A stretch of DNA of 64,000 nt from Chengkuizengella sediminis (GCF_010078385.1 NZ_SIJC01000010.1:100924-164923); one strand, 5' to 3'; numbered from the stretch's first letter, positions 43,186-52,686 are shown. Notes: a model not told the origin generated them from the sequence alone. Numbers and translations: made by a program.

Positions 43186-44259
43186 TTAATGTCGTTTTGT
43201 TACTTTATACAACAATAAAGATACCTTTACTAATACCGCCTGATTAAAAACCCTTACATCTAATCCAGTTTCTTGTTTAAACTTATCTAAACGGTAAATT
43301 AATGTATTGCGATGGATATATAATTTCTTTGCTGTTTCACTCACATTACAACCTGTATTAAAAAATTGCTCTAAGGTCGTTTTCATTTCTACATCCAAAA
43401 CAAAATCAACTTGTTTAAATACACGTTCAATAAAATGTCTTCTCGCTTCATCCGGTAATATATCCAATAATGCTTCTAAATATAGATTCCATGGGGAGTA
43501 TATGTACTCATTTTGACAATAATTTTGACCCAACTCCATAATTTCTCTTAATTGTTTAATAATAAGTAACACTGATTCACTTGGCACTATAGGATAATGT
43601 ATTGCAATATGACATTTACCCACCCACTCACTCAACAACATCTCATATAAACTAGAACTAAAAACTTGTAAAGAATCCTCCATTTCTTGTTCTATGTCCT
43701 TACCCTGCTCTTCTATTTCCTCTTCTATTAAATCTAGAGAACATAATAATAAGTATTCTTTATTGGAAAGAGGGACAAATACAATATGAGAATCATAAAA
43801 AGACTGCAATAAACTGAACAATTCTTCATCTGTTCCTATATTTTGGTCTGATACATGCGTTTGTATCAAAATAGGTATATTATTTTTTAATAGTTGAGGC
43901 GTTTGTAATAATGATTCAGGCAGTTTCTCATGATCCGAACCGTACTGAAGCTGATTCATAATCCAATCACGGAGAGTATAGGGTTTTTGTTCCTCACTTG
44001 TTAATTCAGTTTGAACCTGATTTGATCGACATGTGTCTATGGCCATTTCAATCAAACTTTTCTCAGAGGGAGTTAAGGATGTTTGGTTTACTGAAAAGGT
44101 ATAATGATGGTTGCCTTCAGAATATAAGTAAAAATATATTTGATTATTTTCCTCTATAATATTGCCATCAATAAACCACTCGTTTTTATGTAAAACTTCC
44201 CATTTAAATTGTATATCTAAGATTTGCTCTAGTTTAGTTTTTATTTCATCCCAATTCAT
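43186..44259 (-). CDS. PucR/CdaR-type helix-turn-helix regulator
   Basis: The 357 residues are acidic and mostly unrecognised up to about residue 290. The C-terminal 60 residues form the PucR-type helix-turn-helix: LEQFFNTGCNVSETAKKLYIHRNTLIYRLDKFKQETGLDVR. Family members respond to sugar acids, purines or similar metabolites. It ends upstream of the MalK-type ATPase gene in the same direction, so it could control that gene, though the link is only positional. Confidence 0.75.
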   Translation of the reverse strand: MNWDEIKTKLEQILDIQFKWEVLHKNEWFIDGNIIEENNQIYFYLYSEGNHHYTFSVNQTSLTPSEKSLIEMAIDTCRSNQVQTELTSEEQKPYTLRDWIMNQLQYGSDHEKLPESLLQTPQLLKNNIPILIQTHVSDQNIGTDEELFSLLQSFYDSHIVFVPLSNKEYLLLCSLDLIEEEIEEQGKDIEQEMEDSLQVFSSSLYEMLLSEWVGKCHIAIHYPIVPSESVLLIIKQLREIMELGQNYCQNEYIYSPWNLYLEALLDILPDEARRHFIERVFKQVDFVLDVEMKTTLEQFFNTGCNVSETAKKLYIHRNTLIYRLDKFKQETGLDVRVFNQAVLVKVSLLLYKVTKRH

Positions 44260-44517
44260 GACATGGACTCCTTAGCATTATATAAACTAATCATTGAAGT
44301 GTATTAGAAATACTTCAAATAAACATACTTTAAGTCATTTTATTATACCGTTCAGAATGTAAATATACCAACCTGTATAGGTTCACAAATACTTCTCCAA
44401 AACTGCATACAGCTAATTAGATATTCATAAACTATTTAATTGAATTAACATTTTAGATTGCTTAACCTTTATAAATGTTTTATACTGTTAATAATCAAAG
44501 TGATAAAGGTGAATTTT

Positions 44518-44979
44518 ATGGAAGACATTACTGCTTTTTATTATAAAAAAATAAAAGCCTCTTCAGACGCTCTAAACTCTATATTTTTAGATGAATATCA
44601 CAAATTAGTTGATAAAGAAGTGCTTAATCTAACTCCGAAACAAAGTATCTTATTAGATTTGCTAAACAAAAAATCTTTGACAAATAGTGAGATTGCTAAA
44701 CATTTCTCCATCACACCAAGCGCAGCAACACAACTTATCAATAAACTAGAAAAAAAAGGATATTTAAAAAGAGAAATAAATATAAATAATCGAAGAGAAA
44801 TCATTGTCCATCTTGACGAAAAAGGAATTGAGTATAATAATTTGATGTCAAAATTCGAATTACATCTCATTCAAAAATATTATTCTAAATTAGATAAAAA
44901 GGATTTAGAAAATTTAGTGGATTTACAGGAAAAACTTTATAAAATTGCTATTGAAATTCAAAAAAAAGAGGAAAACTAA
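44518..44979 (+). CDS. MarR-family transcriptional regulator
   Basis: Start ATG 44518 has AAGGTG 7 nt upstream; an earlier ATG lacks a ribosome site. The 153-residue winged-helix protein has LTPKQSILLDLLNKKSLTNSEIAKHFSITPSAATQLINKLEKKGYLKRE and the wing NNRREIIVHLDEKG, flanked by dimerisation helices. It is followed by an MFS exporter gene, with palindromes between them. The layout suggests a repressor that releases the exporter gene when a ligand binds. Confidence 0.87.
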   Translation: MEDITAFYYKKIKASSDALNSIFLDEYHKLVDKEVLNLTPKQSILLDLLNKKSLTNSEIAKHFSITPSAATQLINKLEKKGYLKREININNRREIIVHLDEKGIEYNNLMSKFELHLIQKYYSKLDKKDLENLVDLQEKLYKIAIEIQKKEEN

Positions 44980-45093
44980 ATTTTTTTAGCTAATAGTTAA
45001 GGAGAGTTAATTATAAAGTTATGTTAACTATTCTATTATTTAAAATTAATAAGAAAGGTTATAGTGTGGATATGTAACGTTTTATTGATTAAT

Positions 45094-45111
45094 AGTTAAG
45101 ATGTCTTAACT
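45094..45111. promoter_or_regulatory. probable MarR operator before the MFS gene
   Basis: AGTTAAGATGTCTTAACT is a palindrome with 8-bp arms and a 2-bp centre. Several further TAGTTAA/TTAACT half-sites lie nearby (44992, 45024, 45122). The site is 56 bp before the MFS start. Confidence 0.6.
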
Positions 45112-45166
45112 TTATATATAGCTAAACTATTAGTAAGTACAATAATTATGATTGTAGGAGGTTTTA

Positions 45167-46405
45167 ATGTTGATTTTATTAAAAAACAGAGTTTTTCAAA
45201 TTATTGTTTTAACTGATTTGATTCAACAAAGTGCCATCTGGATTCGAAACATTGCGTTGTTATTTTTTGTGATGGAATTAACTAATAATAATCCGATTTA
45301 CGTTTCACTTCTAACTGTTATTGAATATGCACCTATTTTTTTATTTTCTTTTATAGGAGGTGCATTAGCAGACCGATGGAATCCTAAAAAAACAATGGTA
45401 TATGGTGATTTTGCTAGTGCGTTATCTATCTTAATCATTATCTTTTTTGTAACAAACGGAAATTGGCAGGTGATTTTTTTGGCTACACTTGTGTCTAGTA
45501 TTGTAAGTCAGGTTTCGCAACCCTCATCTTCTATTATGTTTAAAAGACATATTCCTGACGAAATGATTGCACCAGCCATTGGAATCATTCAAAGTTTGCA
45601 AGCATTATTTCTCATCATTGGACCCATCATTGGAACATTAATATATAGTTGGTTAGGACTCATTGCTTCTTTAATTTGTATCACAATTGCTTTTCTCGTT
45701 TCTACTTTTACTTTATTGTTTCTTCCAAACTCTAAAAAAGAAGAAAAAGATTATTTGCCTTCTAATTTTGTAAAAGAAATGAAGGAAGGCATTCAATATG
45801 TGAAAAACTCTAAAAACTTAAGCCTTATTGCGATCGCATTTGTTTTTATTGGATTGGGTGCAGGGATTGTACAGCCGCTCGATGTTTTTATCGTTATTCA
45901 TCGACTAGGGTTAGAAAAAGAAAGTATTCAATGGTTTTATATGGTGGCTGGTATAGGAATGTTATTTGGAAGTGTAATAGCCTCTATACTAGGTAATAAA
46001 TTAAATATGAAAACCGTGATTGTAGGTGGATTATGCTTTTTATCCATCTCACTCATCGTTGAAGTTTTGTCTGTTTGGACTATATTAACTGCAACGATGA
46101 GATTTTTAACTGGTTTTATATTAGCTATGTGGCAAACCATACTAGGCATGGTCATTATAAAAATGGTGGATGAAAAATTCGTTGGGAGAACAAATGGTAT
46201 TTTGACCCCATTGTTCATCGGAGGAATATTGCTGGGATCAACTGTGGCAGGACCATTAGTAACATTCACATCACTAATAACTGCCTTTGTAATCTCTGCA
46301 ATTATCATTTTCGTTGGTGCAATCATCAGTACGAAACTTGAATTAAAAGAAACTCAAAAAACGTTTAAAAATAATACTCAATTTGGAATAGAAGACAATG
46401 GATAA
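45167..46405 (+). CDS. MFS transporter, multidrug-type
   Basis: The 412 residues form about 12 membrane helices. The cytoplasmic loop between helices 2 and 3 has GGALADRWNPKKTMVYGDF, the MFS motif A. The protein resembles the MFS_3/enterobactin-exporter-like group common in Bacillales, with DLIQQSAIWIRNIALLFFVMELT at the start. It is probably a proton-driven exporter controlled by the MarR gene upstream. GTAGGAGG precedes the ATG. The substrate is unknown. Confidence 0.83.
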   Translation: MLILLKNRVFQIIVLTDLIQQSAIWIRNIALLFFVMELTNNNPIYVSLLTVIEYAPIFLFSFIGGALADRWNPKKTMVYGDFASALSILIIIFFVTNGNWQVIFLATLVSSIVSQVSQPSSSIMFKRHIPDEMIAPAIGIIQSLQALFLIIGPIIGTLIYSWLGLIASLICITIAFLVSTFTLLFLPNSKKEEKDYLPSNFVKEMKEGIQYVKNSKNLSLIAIAFVFIGLGAGIVQPLDVFIVIHRLGLEKESIQWFYMVAGIGMLFGSVIASILGNKLNMKTVIVGGLCFLSISLIVEVLSVWTILTATMRFLTGFILAMWQTILGMVIIKMVDEKFVGRTNGILTPLFIGGILLGSTVAGPLVTFTSLITAFVISAIIIFVGAIISTKLELKETQKTFKNNTQFGIEDNG

Positions 46406-46460
46406 ACTAAGTTTCACCCTTTATACTGTTACAAAACTACAAAAACGATAAGAAAATGTA

Positions 46461-46494
46461 AAAAAGACTCTCAGATAGTAATGAAAGTCTTTTT
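46461..46494. terminator. bidirectional terminator between MFS and DUF378 genes
   Basis: AAAAAGACT and AGTCTTTTT form the stem, with T-runs in both directions. It serves converging genes. Confidence 0.75.
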
Positions 46495-46515
46495 TAATTC
46501 AATACAATTTCTGAA

Positions 46516-46725
46516 TTACTCATTCCTTGCGTATGTTACATTGTTAAAAAAGCTAAAAGAATAAACCGCTGCAATTCCTACAATGACATATATTGTTCGG
46601 GAAAGACCTGAATCCATTCCACCAAAGAGACCTCCAACTAGGTCCCATTGAAAAAGCCCAAATAACAACCAATTTAATCCACCTATAATAACTAAAAGTA
46701 ACGCAATCACGTTTAGTGTTTTCAT
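46516..46725 (-). CDS. DUF378 small membrane protein, copy 1
   Basis: The 69 residues form two hydrophobic helices (about 4-24 and 43-62) around the loop GLFQWDLVGGLFGGMDSGLSR. The family signature NVIALLLVIIGGLNWLL is clear. Its function is unknown; the family is widespread as small integral membrane proteins. AGGAGG precedes the ATG. A paralog lies 157 bp upstream. Confidence 0.8.
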   Translation of the reverse strand: MKTLNVIALLLVIIGGLNWLLFGLFQWDLVGGLFGGMDSGLSRTIYVIVGIAAVYSFSFFNNVTYARNE

Positions 46726-46813
46726 GAAAAAGTACCTCCTGACATTTCGAGAAAATTTTCAATCATTTAGTATGATACCCATTAAATGTAATATTATTAT
46801 GTACCATGAAAAA

Positions 46814-46831
46814 CCTGCTTAAAAAAGCAGG
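46814..46831 (-). terminator. terminator between the DUF378 genes
   Basis: CCTGCTT and AAGCAGG form a perfect stem with a tiny A-loop, followed on the minus strand by TTTTTCATGG. Confidence 0.7.
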
Positions 46832-46882
46832 CTTAGAAAATTACAATTACAAATAAGGTAAGGTAAATCTTAATTTTCCATC

Positions 46883-47083
46883 TTAATCTTGAGAAATTTT
46901 GTTGAAAAAAGACAATGAATAAATCGCGGCTAATCCAACAATAATGTATACAATTTTAGAGAATATTGAATCCATGCCTCCAAACAATTCAGCAACTAGA
47001 TCCCACTCAAAGATACCAACTAACAACCAATTCAAACCACCAATAATTACAAGCAACAGAGCAATTACATTACAAGTTTTCAT
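46883..47083 (-). CDS. DUF378 small membrane protein, copy 2
   Basis: Start ATG 47083 is chosen for GGAGGGG 7 nt upstream. The 66 residues are nearly identical in layout to the neighbouring copy: CNVIALLLVIIGGLNWLLVGIFEWDLVAELFGGMDS, then a second helix. Tandem duplication is evident. The function is unknown. Confidence 0.8.
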   Translation of the reverse strand: MKTCNVIALLLVIIGGLNWLLVGIFEWDLVAELFGGMDSIFSKIVYIIVGLAAIYSLSFFNKISQD

Positions 47084-47224
47084 AGGTAATCCCCTCCTAT
47101 TCATCCTTTTAATGAATTTACTTTCACTACCATGTATATTGGTATATTGAACGGAATATTTCACTTTTTCAAATTAATTCTCTATACCTTATATATTAGT
47201 GTTCAATTACCAAATTTCCTATCA

Positions 47225-47386
47225 CTAATAATCATGTTTCCAAATGCGGTCATCACCATCAAAAGGCATAGAGGAAAAGTACTCCCTTATATAAACTTTT
47301 CTATCCGCTCCACCATTACTATTTTTTCCTGCCACTAAACCTGCACCACTCACCATACCAATAATAAAAATTAATAATGTACTCAA
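47225..47386 (-). CDS. possible small membrane protein
   Basis: A TTG at 47386 lies 9 nt after AAGGAG and opens 53 codons; an ATG eight codons earlier lacks a site. The product has one hydrophobic helix (STLLIFIIGMVSGAGLVAG) and a charged tail. I do not recognise the family. The good ribosome site is the main support. Confidence 0.45.
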   Translation of the reverse strand: MSTLLIFIIGMVSGAGLVAGKNSNGGADRKVYIREYFSSMPFDGDDRIWKHDY

Positions 47387-47437
47387 TTTAAATCTCTCCT
47401 TATTTTTCATTTTTATGTCGCTGCAGCTATTTTAATT

Positions 47438-49462
47438 TTACGTTGCTGAAGCTGTTTTCCTCTTTCCTTGCTGCATTTGATACATTTGATAATAATTACT
47501 TCTATTTTTCATTAATTGTTCATGACTTCCTTTTTCTAAAATCTCACCATGATCTAACACAATGATTTGATCCGCATTTCTAATTGTAGAAAGGCGATGT
47601 GCAATAATAAAAGTCGTTCTTCCTTTCTTCAGTACGTCTAATGCATTTTGTATAATCGCTTCTGTTTCTGTATCAATATTTGCAGTAGCTTCATCTAATA
47701 TCAGAATCGCTGGATTAAATGCCAACGCTCTTGCAAAGGAAATGAGTTGACGTTGACCCGCAGATAACGTACTTCCTTTCTCAATTACTGGTTCGTCATA
47801 ACCTTTTGCTAGATTTTTTATTAATTGATCTGCACCAACATCTTGTAATGCTTTTTCAACCTTTGCTCGATCTATAGATGGATCATTCAAACTTACATTA
47901 GATGCAATCGTACCTGTGAAAAGAAACGGTTCCTGTAATACAATGGCCATATGCTGTCTAATAAACTGTTTTGGAAGCTCAGATATATCTTGACTATCAA
48001 TTTTGATTTTCCCTTTCTGAATATCATAATAACGTAATAACAAATTCATAATTGAACTTTTCCCAGAGCCTGTGTGTCCTACAAGTGCAATTGTTTCTCC
48101 AGGTTTTGCTTCAAATGAGATGTTACTCAACACATAATCTTCATCTTTATAAGCAAATGACACTTGGTCAAAAGCGACATGACCACGATATCTTTCCATT
48201 TGACCATCAGAGAATGTTTCTCCTTTTTCATCTAATAGTTGAAATACTCGTTGACTTGAAACAATGGCTTCCTCCATATGACCCAATTGGTTCACTACCC
48301 CAGTAATAGGTTGGAACAAACGGTTTAAATAATCAACAAAAGCATACAAAGCTCCTACTGAAATAACCGTACCAACTCCTAATGAAGCACCTCCAAAGTA
48401 CCAAATTATTGCTACATATGAGCCGTTTCTTAATAGGTTAACTAAGTTATGAGATGTGAATGAGTTTAAATTCAATAATTTGTTTTGATGTTTAAAATAT
48501 TCCTCATTTAAAAATTCAAATTCCTCTGTTGTTTCCTTTTGTCTACGAAATGCTCTTATAATGGCCATCCCTTGTATTGATTCATTAATCATTCCATTAA
48601 TTTCACTCAATCTAGATTTAATGACGTGGTTATACTTAGATGCAAATTTTCGATATACAACAATCCAAATCATCAATATTGGAATAACAATTAAAGTAAT
48701 AAAAGCAAGTTTATGATCTAAAATAAATACAAAACCAAATATCCCAATCATATATACAGCACTTGTAAAAAAGCTCGCTAATACATTCACAAACAACTCT
48801 TTAATTGATTCAGTATCATTCGTTACTCTAGATACAATTTTACCAGCAGGTCGATGATCAAAATATTGAACTGGTAGCTTTTGAATATGCTCAAATACAT
48901 CTGACCTCATTTTCTGAATGATCTGATTCGCTGATTTTTGCAGGAAAAACGTCTGACCATAATGGAATAAAGCCGAAATCAAAATTAATACCATATAAAT
49001 ACCACTTAATTGAATTAAGCTCTTTGTTTCTGGTTTATAAAACTGAAACAGTTGTGCCGCTGTCAATTTTGCAGCAGGATAAGTTGTTATTTCTTCACCC
49101 TTCGTAATTGTTAATGTATTGTTTTCAACACTTCTGCTCCCATCAAATAAAATGGATTCAGGTATAAAATAATAATCTCTTTCCACTTGAAGCACTCGAA
49201 TTTCTGAACCTTTTTCTTCGATTCCTTCAAAATGATCACTTCGTTTGTACCAATGACCTTCATATTGAACTGAATATTCATCTTTTACTGAAGTTTCATA
49301 CCATTGATATTCAATTCCTAGAATGTGTTTATCAATCATCTGCTTCGCAATTAAAGGACCTGACAATTCAGCCACTACCGCTACAGATAACATTAACAAA
49401 GCCAATATAATCGTTTTTTTAAACTTTAATGCATAAGCAAACAATCTTTTTCCAGTACTCAC
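47438..49462 (-). CDS. bmrD: heterodimeric multidrug ABC exporter, BmrD-like subunit
   Basis: The 674 residues form a half-exporter: membrane domain with six helices, then ATPase (about 425-660). An extra extracellular segment of about 90 residues follows helix 1 (roughly 45-135), as in Bacillus BmrD (YheH, similar length). Walker A is GHTGSGKSS, Walker B ILILDEATANID with the catalytic Glu, but the signature is LSAGQ instead of LSGGQ. With BmrC this gives one degenerate and one active ATP site. The start is GTG 49462, 14 nt after bmrC. Confidence 0.88.
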   Translation of the reverse strand: MSTGKRLFAYALKFKKTIILALLMLSVAVVAELSGPLIAKQMIDKHILGIEYQWYETSVKDEYSVQYEGHWYKRSDHFEGIEEKGSEIRVLQVERDYYFIPESILFDGSRSVENNTLTITKGEEITTYPAAKLTAAQLFQFYKPETKSLIQLSGIYMVLILISALFHYGQTFFLQKSANQIIQKMRSDVFEHIQKLPVQYFDHRPAGKIVSRVTNDTESIKELFVNVLASFFTSAVYMIGIFGFVFILDHKLAFITLIVIPILMIWIVVYRKFASKYNHVIKSRLSEINGMINESIQGMAIIRAFRRQKETTEEFEFLNEEYFKHQNKLLNLNSFTSHNLVNLLRNGSYVAIIWYFGGASLGVGTVISVGALYAFVDYLNRLFQPITGVVNQLGHMEEAIVSSQRVFQLLDEKGETFSDGQMERYRGHVAFDQVSFAYKDEDYVLSNISFEAKPGETIALVGHTGSGKSSIMNLLLRYYDIQKGKIKIDSQDISELPKQFIRQHMAIVLQEPFLFTGTIASNVSLNDPSIDRAKVEKALQDVGADQLIKNLAKGYDEPVIEKGSTLSAGQRQLISFARALAFNPAILILDEATANIDTETEAIIQNALDVLKKGRTTFIIAHRLSTIRNADQIIVLDHGEILEKGSHEQLMKNRSNYYQMYQMQQGKRKTASAT

Positions 49463-49476
49463 ATTTTCACCTCTTC

Positions 49477-51216
49477 CTATTCCACGTCCTCAAGTTGCTG
49501 ACGTTCGTACTGCTCCTTATACCAACCATCTTCTTTAACTAATTGTTCGTGTGTTCCTCGTTGTACAATCTCTCCGTTATCAAGTACAATAATGCAGTCC
49601 GCATGCTGTATAGCTGATAAACGATGTGTAGATATGAGCGTTGTTTTTCCTTTTCGTTCTCTTTGTAAATTACTTATAATTCTTGCTTCCGTTTTGCCAT
49701 CTACAGCAGATAATGCATCATCAAGAATTAGAATCTCTGGATTAGCAATAATCGCTCTAGCTATGGAAACTCTTTGCTTTTGGCCACCTGATAAGGCCAC
49801 ACCCTTTTCTCCAACTAATGTTTTTAATCCATCAGGAAAAGTATTTAGGTCTTTTTTTAACGACGCGAGCTCCAATGCCTTTTCAATGTCACGTTCGTCT
49901 GCATCATTTTTTCCAAACAAAATATTTTCGCGAACGGTTTTTGAAAATAAAATTTGTTCTTGTGGCACATACCCGATCCATTTTCCTAAATCATGAAGTG
50001 ACATATCATCAATGAAGGTATCGGTAATTGTAATATTGCCTTTTCCAAGAGGATATTCACGTAGCAACTGCTTTAACAGAGTGGTTTTACCACTACCTGT
50101 TTTACCTACAATTCCAAGTGTTTCACCACGCCCAAGTGTAAATGATACATCTTTTAAGTTATCAAATGTTGAAGATGGGTATCTAAAAGTGACATTTTTA
50201 AATTGAATATCCTTAGCAGTCATCACTCTTATCGTTTGTTCCTTCTCCTTAATATCTGGCTCATACGAAAGTGTTTCACTTACGCGATCCAAAGATGCAT
50301 TTCCACGCTGCATCACATTGATCAATTCACCAATGGCAAACATAGGCCAGATCATCATTCCTAAATAGATGTTGAAAGTGACAAGTTCCCCTAATGTAAG
50401 CTCATTATGAAATACAAGATAACTTCCGTAACCTAACCCAATTAAATAACTGCACCCTACCAAAATTTTAATAGTCGGTTCAAACAATGAATCAACCTTT
50501 GCTACCGATATATTTTTGTTGTAAACATCTGTTGTAGCTGCTGCAAATCTTCCTTGATCCGCTCTCTCCTGCACATAAGCCCGAACTACGCGAACACCCG
50601 CAATGGATTCAAGCACTTGGTCATTCATCTCACCGAATGAATTTTGAGCTTCTGTAAATCTTTCATGCAAAACTTTACCGTATTTATTCATTGCCAACGC
50701 CATTAGCGGCAACGGGATAATGGCTGCAAATGTTAGCTTCCAACTAATCATAAAACCCATAGACAATAATATAACAGAGGCATAAATCGATGAATCTACA
50801 AGTGTCAAAACACCAAATCCTGCTGTCATGGATATCGCCTTTAAATCATTCGTAGCTCTAGCCATCAAATCCCCGGTTTTGTTTTTTTCATAAAAAGTAG
50901 GTGTCATTTTCAATAAATGCTTCATGAGTCTAGAGCGTTTTGTACGTTCAACAAGAAATGAACCACCAAACAATTGATACATCCATACGTAGGTAATCAC
51001 ATAGATAATAAGTGCCAATCCGCCTAATATCAAAATTATATCAAGCAATTTATTAAAAGTTAGCGAGCCATTCTGTATGTAATCTATGGCTATTCCTAAC
51101 ATTTTTGGTGGAATGATTTCCAATACACCTACTAAGATGAGTAAAAAAATAGCTATACTATAACGAATCCAATGCCTTTTAAAGAACCAGCTTAATTTGA
51201 CTAATACTGAAAACAA
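49477..51216 (-). CDS. bmrC: heterodimeric multidrug ABC exporter, BmrC-like subunit
   Basis: I place the start at TTG 51216 (LFSVLVKLSWFFKRHW): GGGGGAG lies just upstream and the N-terminus then aligns with BmrC (YheI). The 579-residue half-exporter has Walker A GKTGSGKTT, signature LSGGQKQR and Walker B ILILDDALSAVD, where Asp replaces the catalytic Glu. That change, with the LSAGQ of its partner, falls in the same composite ATP site, as in BmrCD/LmrCD. It is preceded by a leader peptide and attenuator. Confidence 0.9.
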   Translation of the reverse strand: MFSVLVKLSWFFKRHWIRYSIAIFLLILVGVLEIIPPKMLGIAIDYIQNGSLTFNKLLDIILILGGLALIIYVITYVWMYQLFGGSFLVERTKRSRLMKHLLKMTPTFYEKNKTGDLMARATNDLKAISMTAGFGVLTLVDSSIYASVILLSMGFMISWKLTFAAIIPLPLMALAMNKYGKVLHERFTEAQNSFGEMNDQVLESIAGVRVVRAYVQERADQGRFAAATTDVYNKNISVAKVDSLFEPTIKILVGCSYLIGLGYGSYLVFHNELTLGELVTFNIYLGMMIWPMFAIGELINVMQRGNASLDRVSETLSYEPDIKEKEQTIRVMTAKDIQFKNVTFRYPSSTFDNLKDVSFTLGRGETLGIVGKTGSGKTTLLKQLLREYPLGKGNITITDTFIDDMSLHDLGKWIGYVPQEQILFSKTVRENILFGKNDADERDIEKALELASLKKDLNTFPDGLKTLVGEKGVALSGGQKQRVSIARAIIANPEILILDDALSAVDGKTEARIISNLQRERKGKTTLISTHRLSAIQHADCIIVLDNGEIVQRGTHEQLVKEDGWYKEQYERQQLEDVE

Positions 51217-51404
51217 ACTTTCTCCCCCTTTCATAAATAATTAAATATTTTAACGAACATGTGTTTGTATATATGTTATCATACAAATGTCCTTTTTCAA
51301 GTTATTTTTTCCAATAAACCTCACCTCCATTAAAAATATCAGAAATTTTCATATGAAATTTATACTAATTTTTGTTATATTTTCACTTTTAAGAAAACAA
51401 AAAA

Positions 51405-51429
51405 GGCAATATCAATGAATGATAGTGCC
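51405..51429 (-). terminator. second attenuator hairpin before bmrC
   Basis: GGCAATATCA and TGATAGTGCC pair imperfectly around a short loop; A/T runs flank both sides, with TTTTTTG on the minus strand. It follows the first attenuator by about 25 nt. Confidence 0.65.
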
Positions 51430-51453
51430 TTTTTTCATAAAAGAAAATAAAAA

Positions 51454-51479
51454 GGCACAGATCAGATATGACCTGTGCC
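51454..51479 (-). terminator. attenuator terminator in the bmrCD leader
   Basis: On the minus strand GGCACAGGTCA pairs with TGATCTGTGCC (11 bp, one G-U) with a 4-nt loop, followed by TTTTTATTTTC. Its 5' arm also takes part in an alternative helix: CGATGGCACAGGTC (51483-51470) can pair with GACCTCTCCATCG (51537-51525) inside the leader frame. Confidence 0.8.
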
Positions 51480-51509
51480 ATCGTTTATGTAAATGAAATG
51501 GATTATTTT

Positions 51510-51611
51510 TTAAAATAAATCCACCGATGGAGAGGTCTCTAAATCGATATGATATGTTCTAAAATCAACTCTAAAATCAATCTTTTGAAATAACATTGTC
51601 ATGTAGTTCAT
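51510..51611 (-). CDS. BmrB-like leader peptide of the bmrCD attenuator
   Basis: A 33-codon frame starts at ATG 51611 with AGGAGGG 6 nt upstream and ends at TAA 51510. The peptide begins MNYMTMLFQKIDF and ends SPSVDLF. Its last third contains one arm of an antiterminator helix. A ribosome reaching the stop would mask that arm and let the terminator at 51454 form; a ribosome halted early by an antibiotic would free it. This is the scheme known for bmrB of Bacillus subtilis. The peptide itself likely has no other role. Confidence 0.72.
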   Translation of the reverse strand: MNYMTMLFQKIDFRVDFRTYHIDLETSPSVDLF

Positions 51612-51726
51612 TAAAAACCCTCCTTTTCTAAAAATTTCATATTAAAAATTCTATATAACCTTAACACTGAAACAAGAATGTTGTCAATTTATTTTTTTCA
51701 CAGAAAACCTTTCATACATAAATTGG

Positions 51727-52686
51727 TTATTTAAAAATAAGAAATATAATAATGGACACCAATGAAAACACAACACCGATTAAATATAAAAAAGAGACTG
51801 TTTGAGTTTGAGTAAGTCCCCATTTCATCAAGCTGTGATGTGTATGAAGATTATCTGCTTTATGTAAACCTTTATTCTGAATTATTCTTCTAATTAATAC
51901 AAAAATCGTATCAAATATTGGAACTCCGATTGCAAACACAGACACAACAATAGATACCACTGTCGCACTTTTTAATGCCCCATCCAAAGAGAGAATCGCA
52001 AGTGCATATCCTAAAAAAATTGCACCAGCATCACCCATAAATATTTTCGCAGGGTAAAAATTATATGCAAGAAAAGCTAAACAACATGCAACAAGTATGA
52101 TTGCCATGATCGCTGATCCCTGCTGATCTTTTAACATTGAAACTACAAATAAAGTACAAGCAGATATAGTCACTATCCCCGTTGCTAAACCGTCAACCCC
52201 ATCAATAAAATTCACCATATTTGTAATACAAAAAACCCAAAGGATCGTTACTACCCAACTAATCCAGCTAGGGAAAAATATCATCCCTTGACCTGTTATA
52301 TTCGTTATTCCTTTAATTTCTAACCCATAATAAATTGGAACAGACGCTGCTAATACATAAACAATGATTCTAGGCAGTATAGGAAAATCTAAGCCTTTTG
52401 TTTTATACCAATCATCTATTAATCCCGTGAACAGTAACATCGTCCCTCCAATGAGCAATGTTAATGTCCTTGTGGAAAATCCATCAAAAATCAACATAGA
52501 ACATATACAACCGAGATAAATGATCACACCACCCATTAAAGGAATCGGGGTATGATGTATTTTTCTTTTATTCGGACGATCCACAAACTTTATTTTTACG
52601 GCTGTATCTTTCATTACAGGTACCAATGCGTAAACCGTTCCAAAAGCCACGATAAATGGGATTAGATAAATTAAAATTACGACCAC
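51727..52686 (-). CDS. tagO: undecaprenyl-phosphate GlcNAc-1-phosphate transferase (TagO-type)
   Basis: This 319-residue membrane protein belongs to the MraY/WecA family. Catalytic loops are GLIDDWYKTKG (DD motif), NFIDGVDGLATG, FMGDAGAIFLG and the C-terminal NLHTHHSLMKWG, the HxHHxL motif of TagO/WecA rather than MraY. It starts teichoic-acid or other secondary-polymer synthesis by loading GlcNAc-phosphate on undecaprenyl phosphate. The GTG start at 52686 lies unusually close to AGAGGA, so the start is uncertain. Confidence 0.87.
   Translation of the reverse strand: MVVILIYLIPFIVAFGTVYALVPVMKDTAVKIKFVDRPNKRKIHHTPIPLMGGVIIYLGCICSMLIFDGFSTRTLTLLIGGTMLLFTGLIDDWYKTKGLDFPILPRIIVYVLAASVPIYYGLEIKGITNITGQGMIFFPSWISWVVTILWVFCITNMVNFIDGVDGLATGIVTISACTLFVVSMLKDQQGSAIMAIILVACCLAFLAYNFYPAKIFMGDAGAIFLGYALAILSLDGALKSATVVSIVVSVFAIGVPIFDTIFVLIRRIIQNKGLHKADNLHTHHSLMKWGLTQTQTVSFLYLIGVVFSLVSIIIFLIFK

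Noticed and set aside
46553..46762. A second 69-codon frame overlapping the DUF378 gene.
   Set aside because: It is out of frame with the clear DUF378 protein, which has the ribosome site and a paralog.
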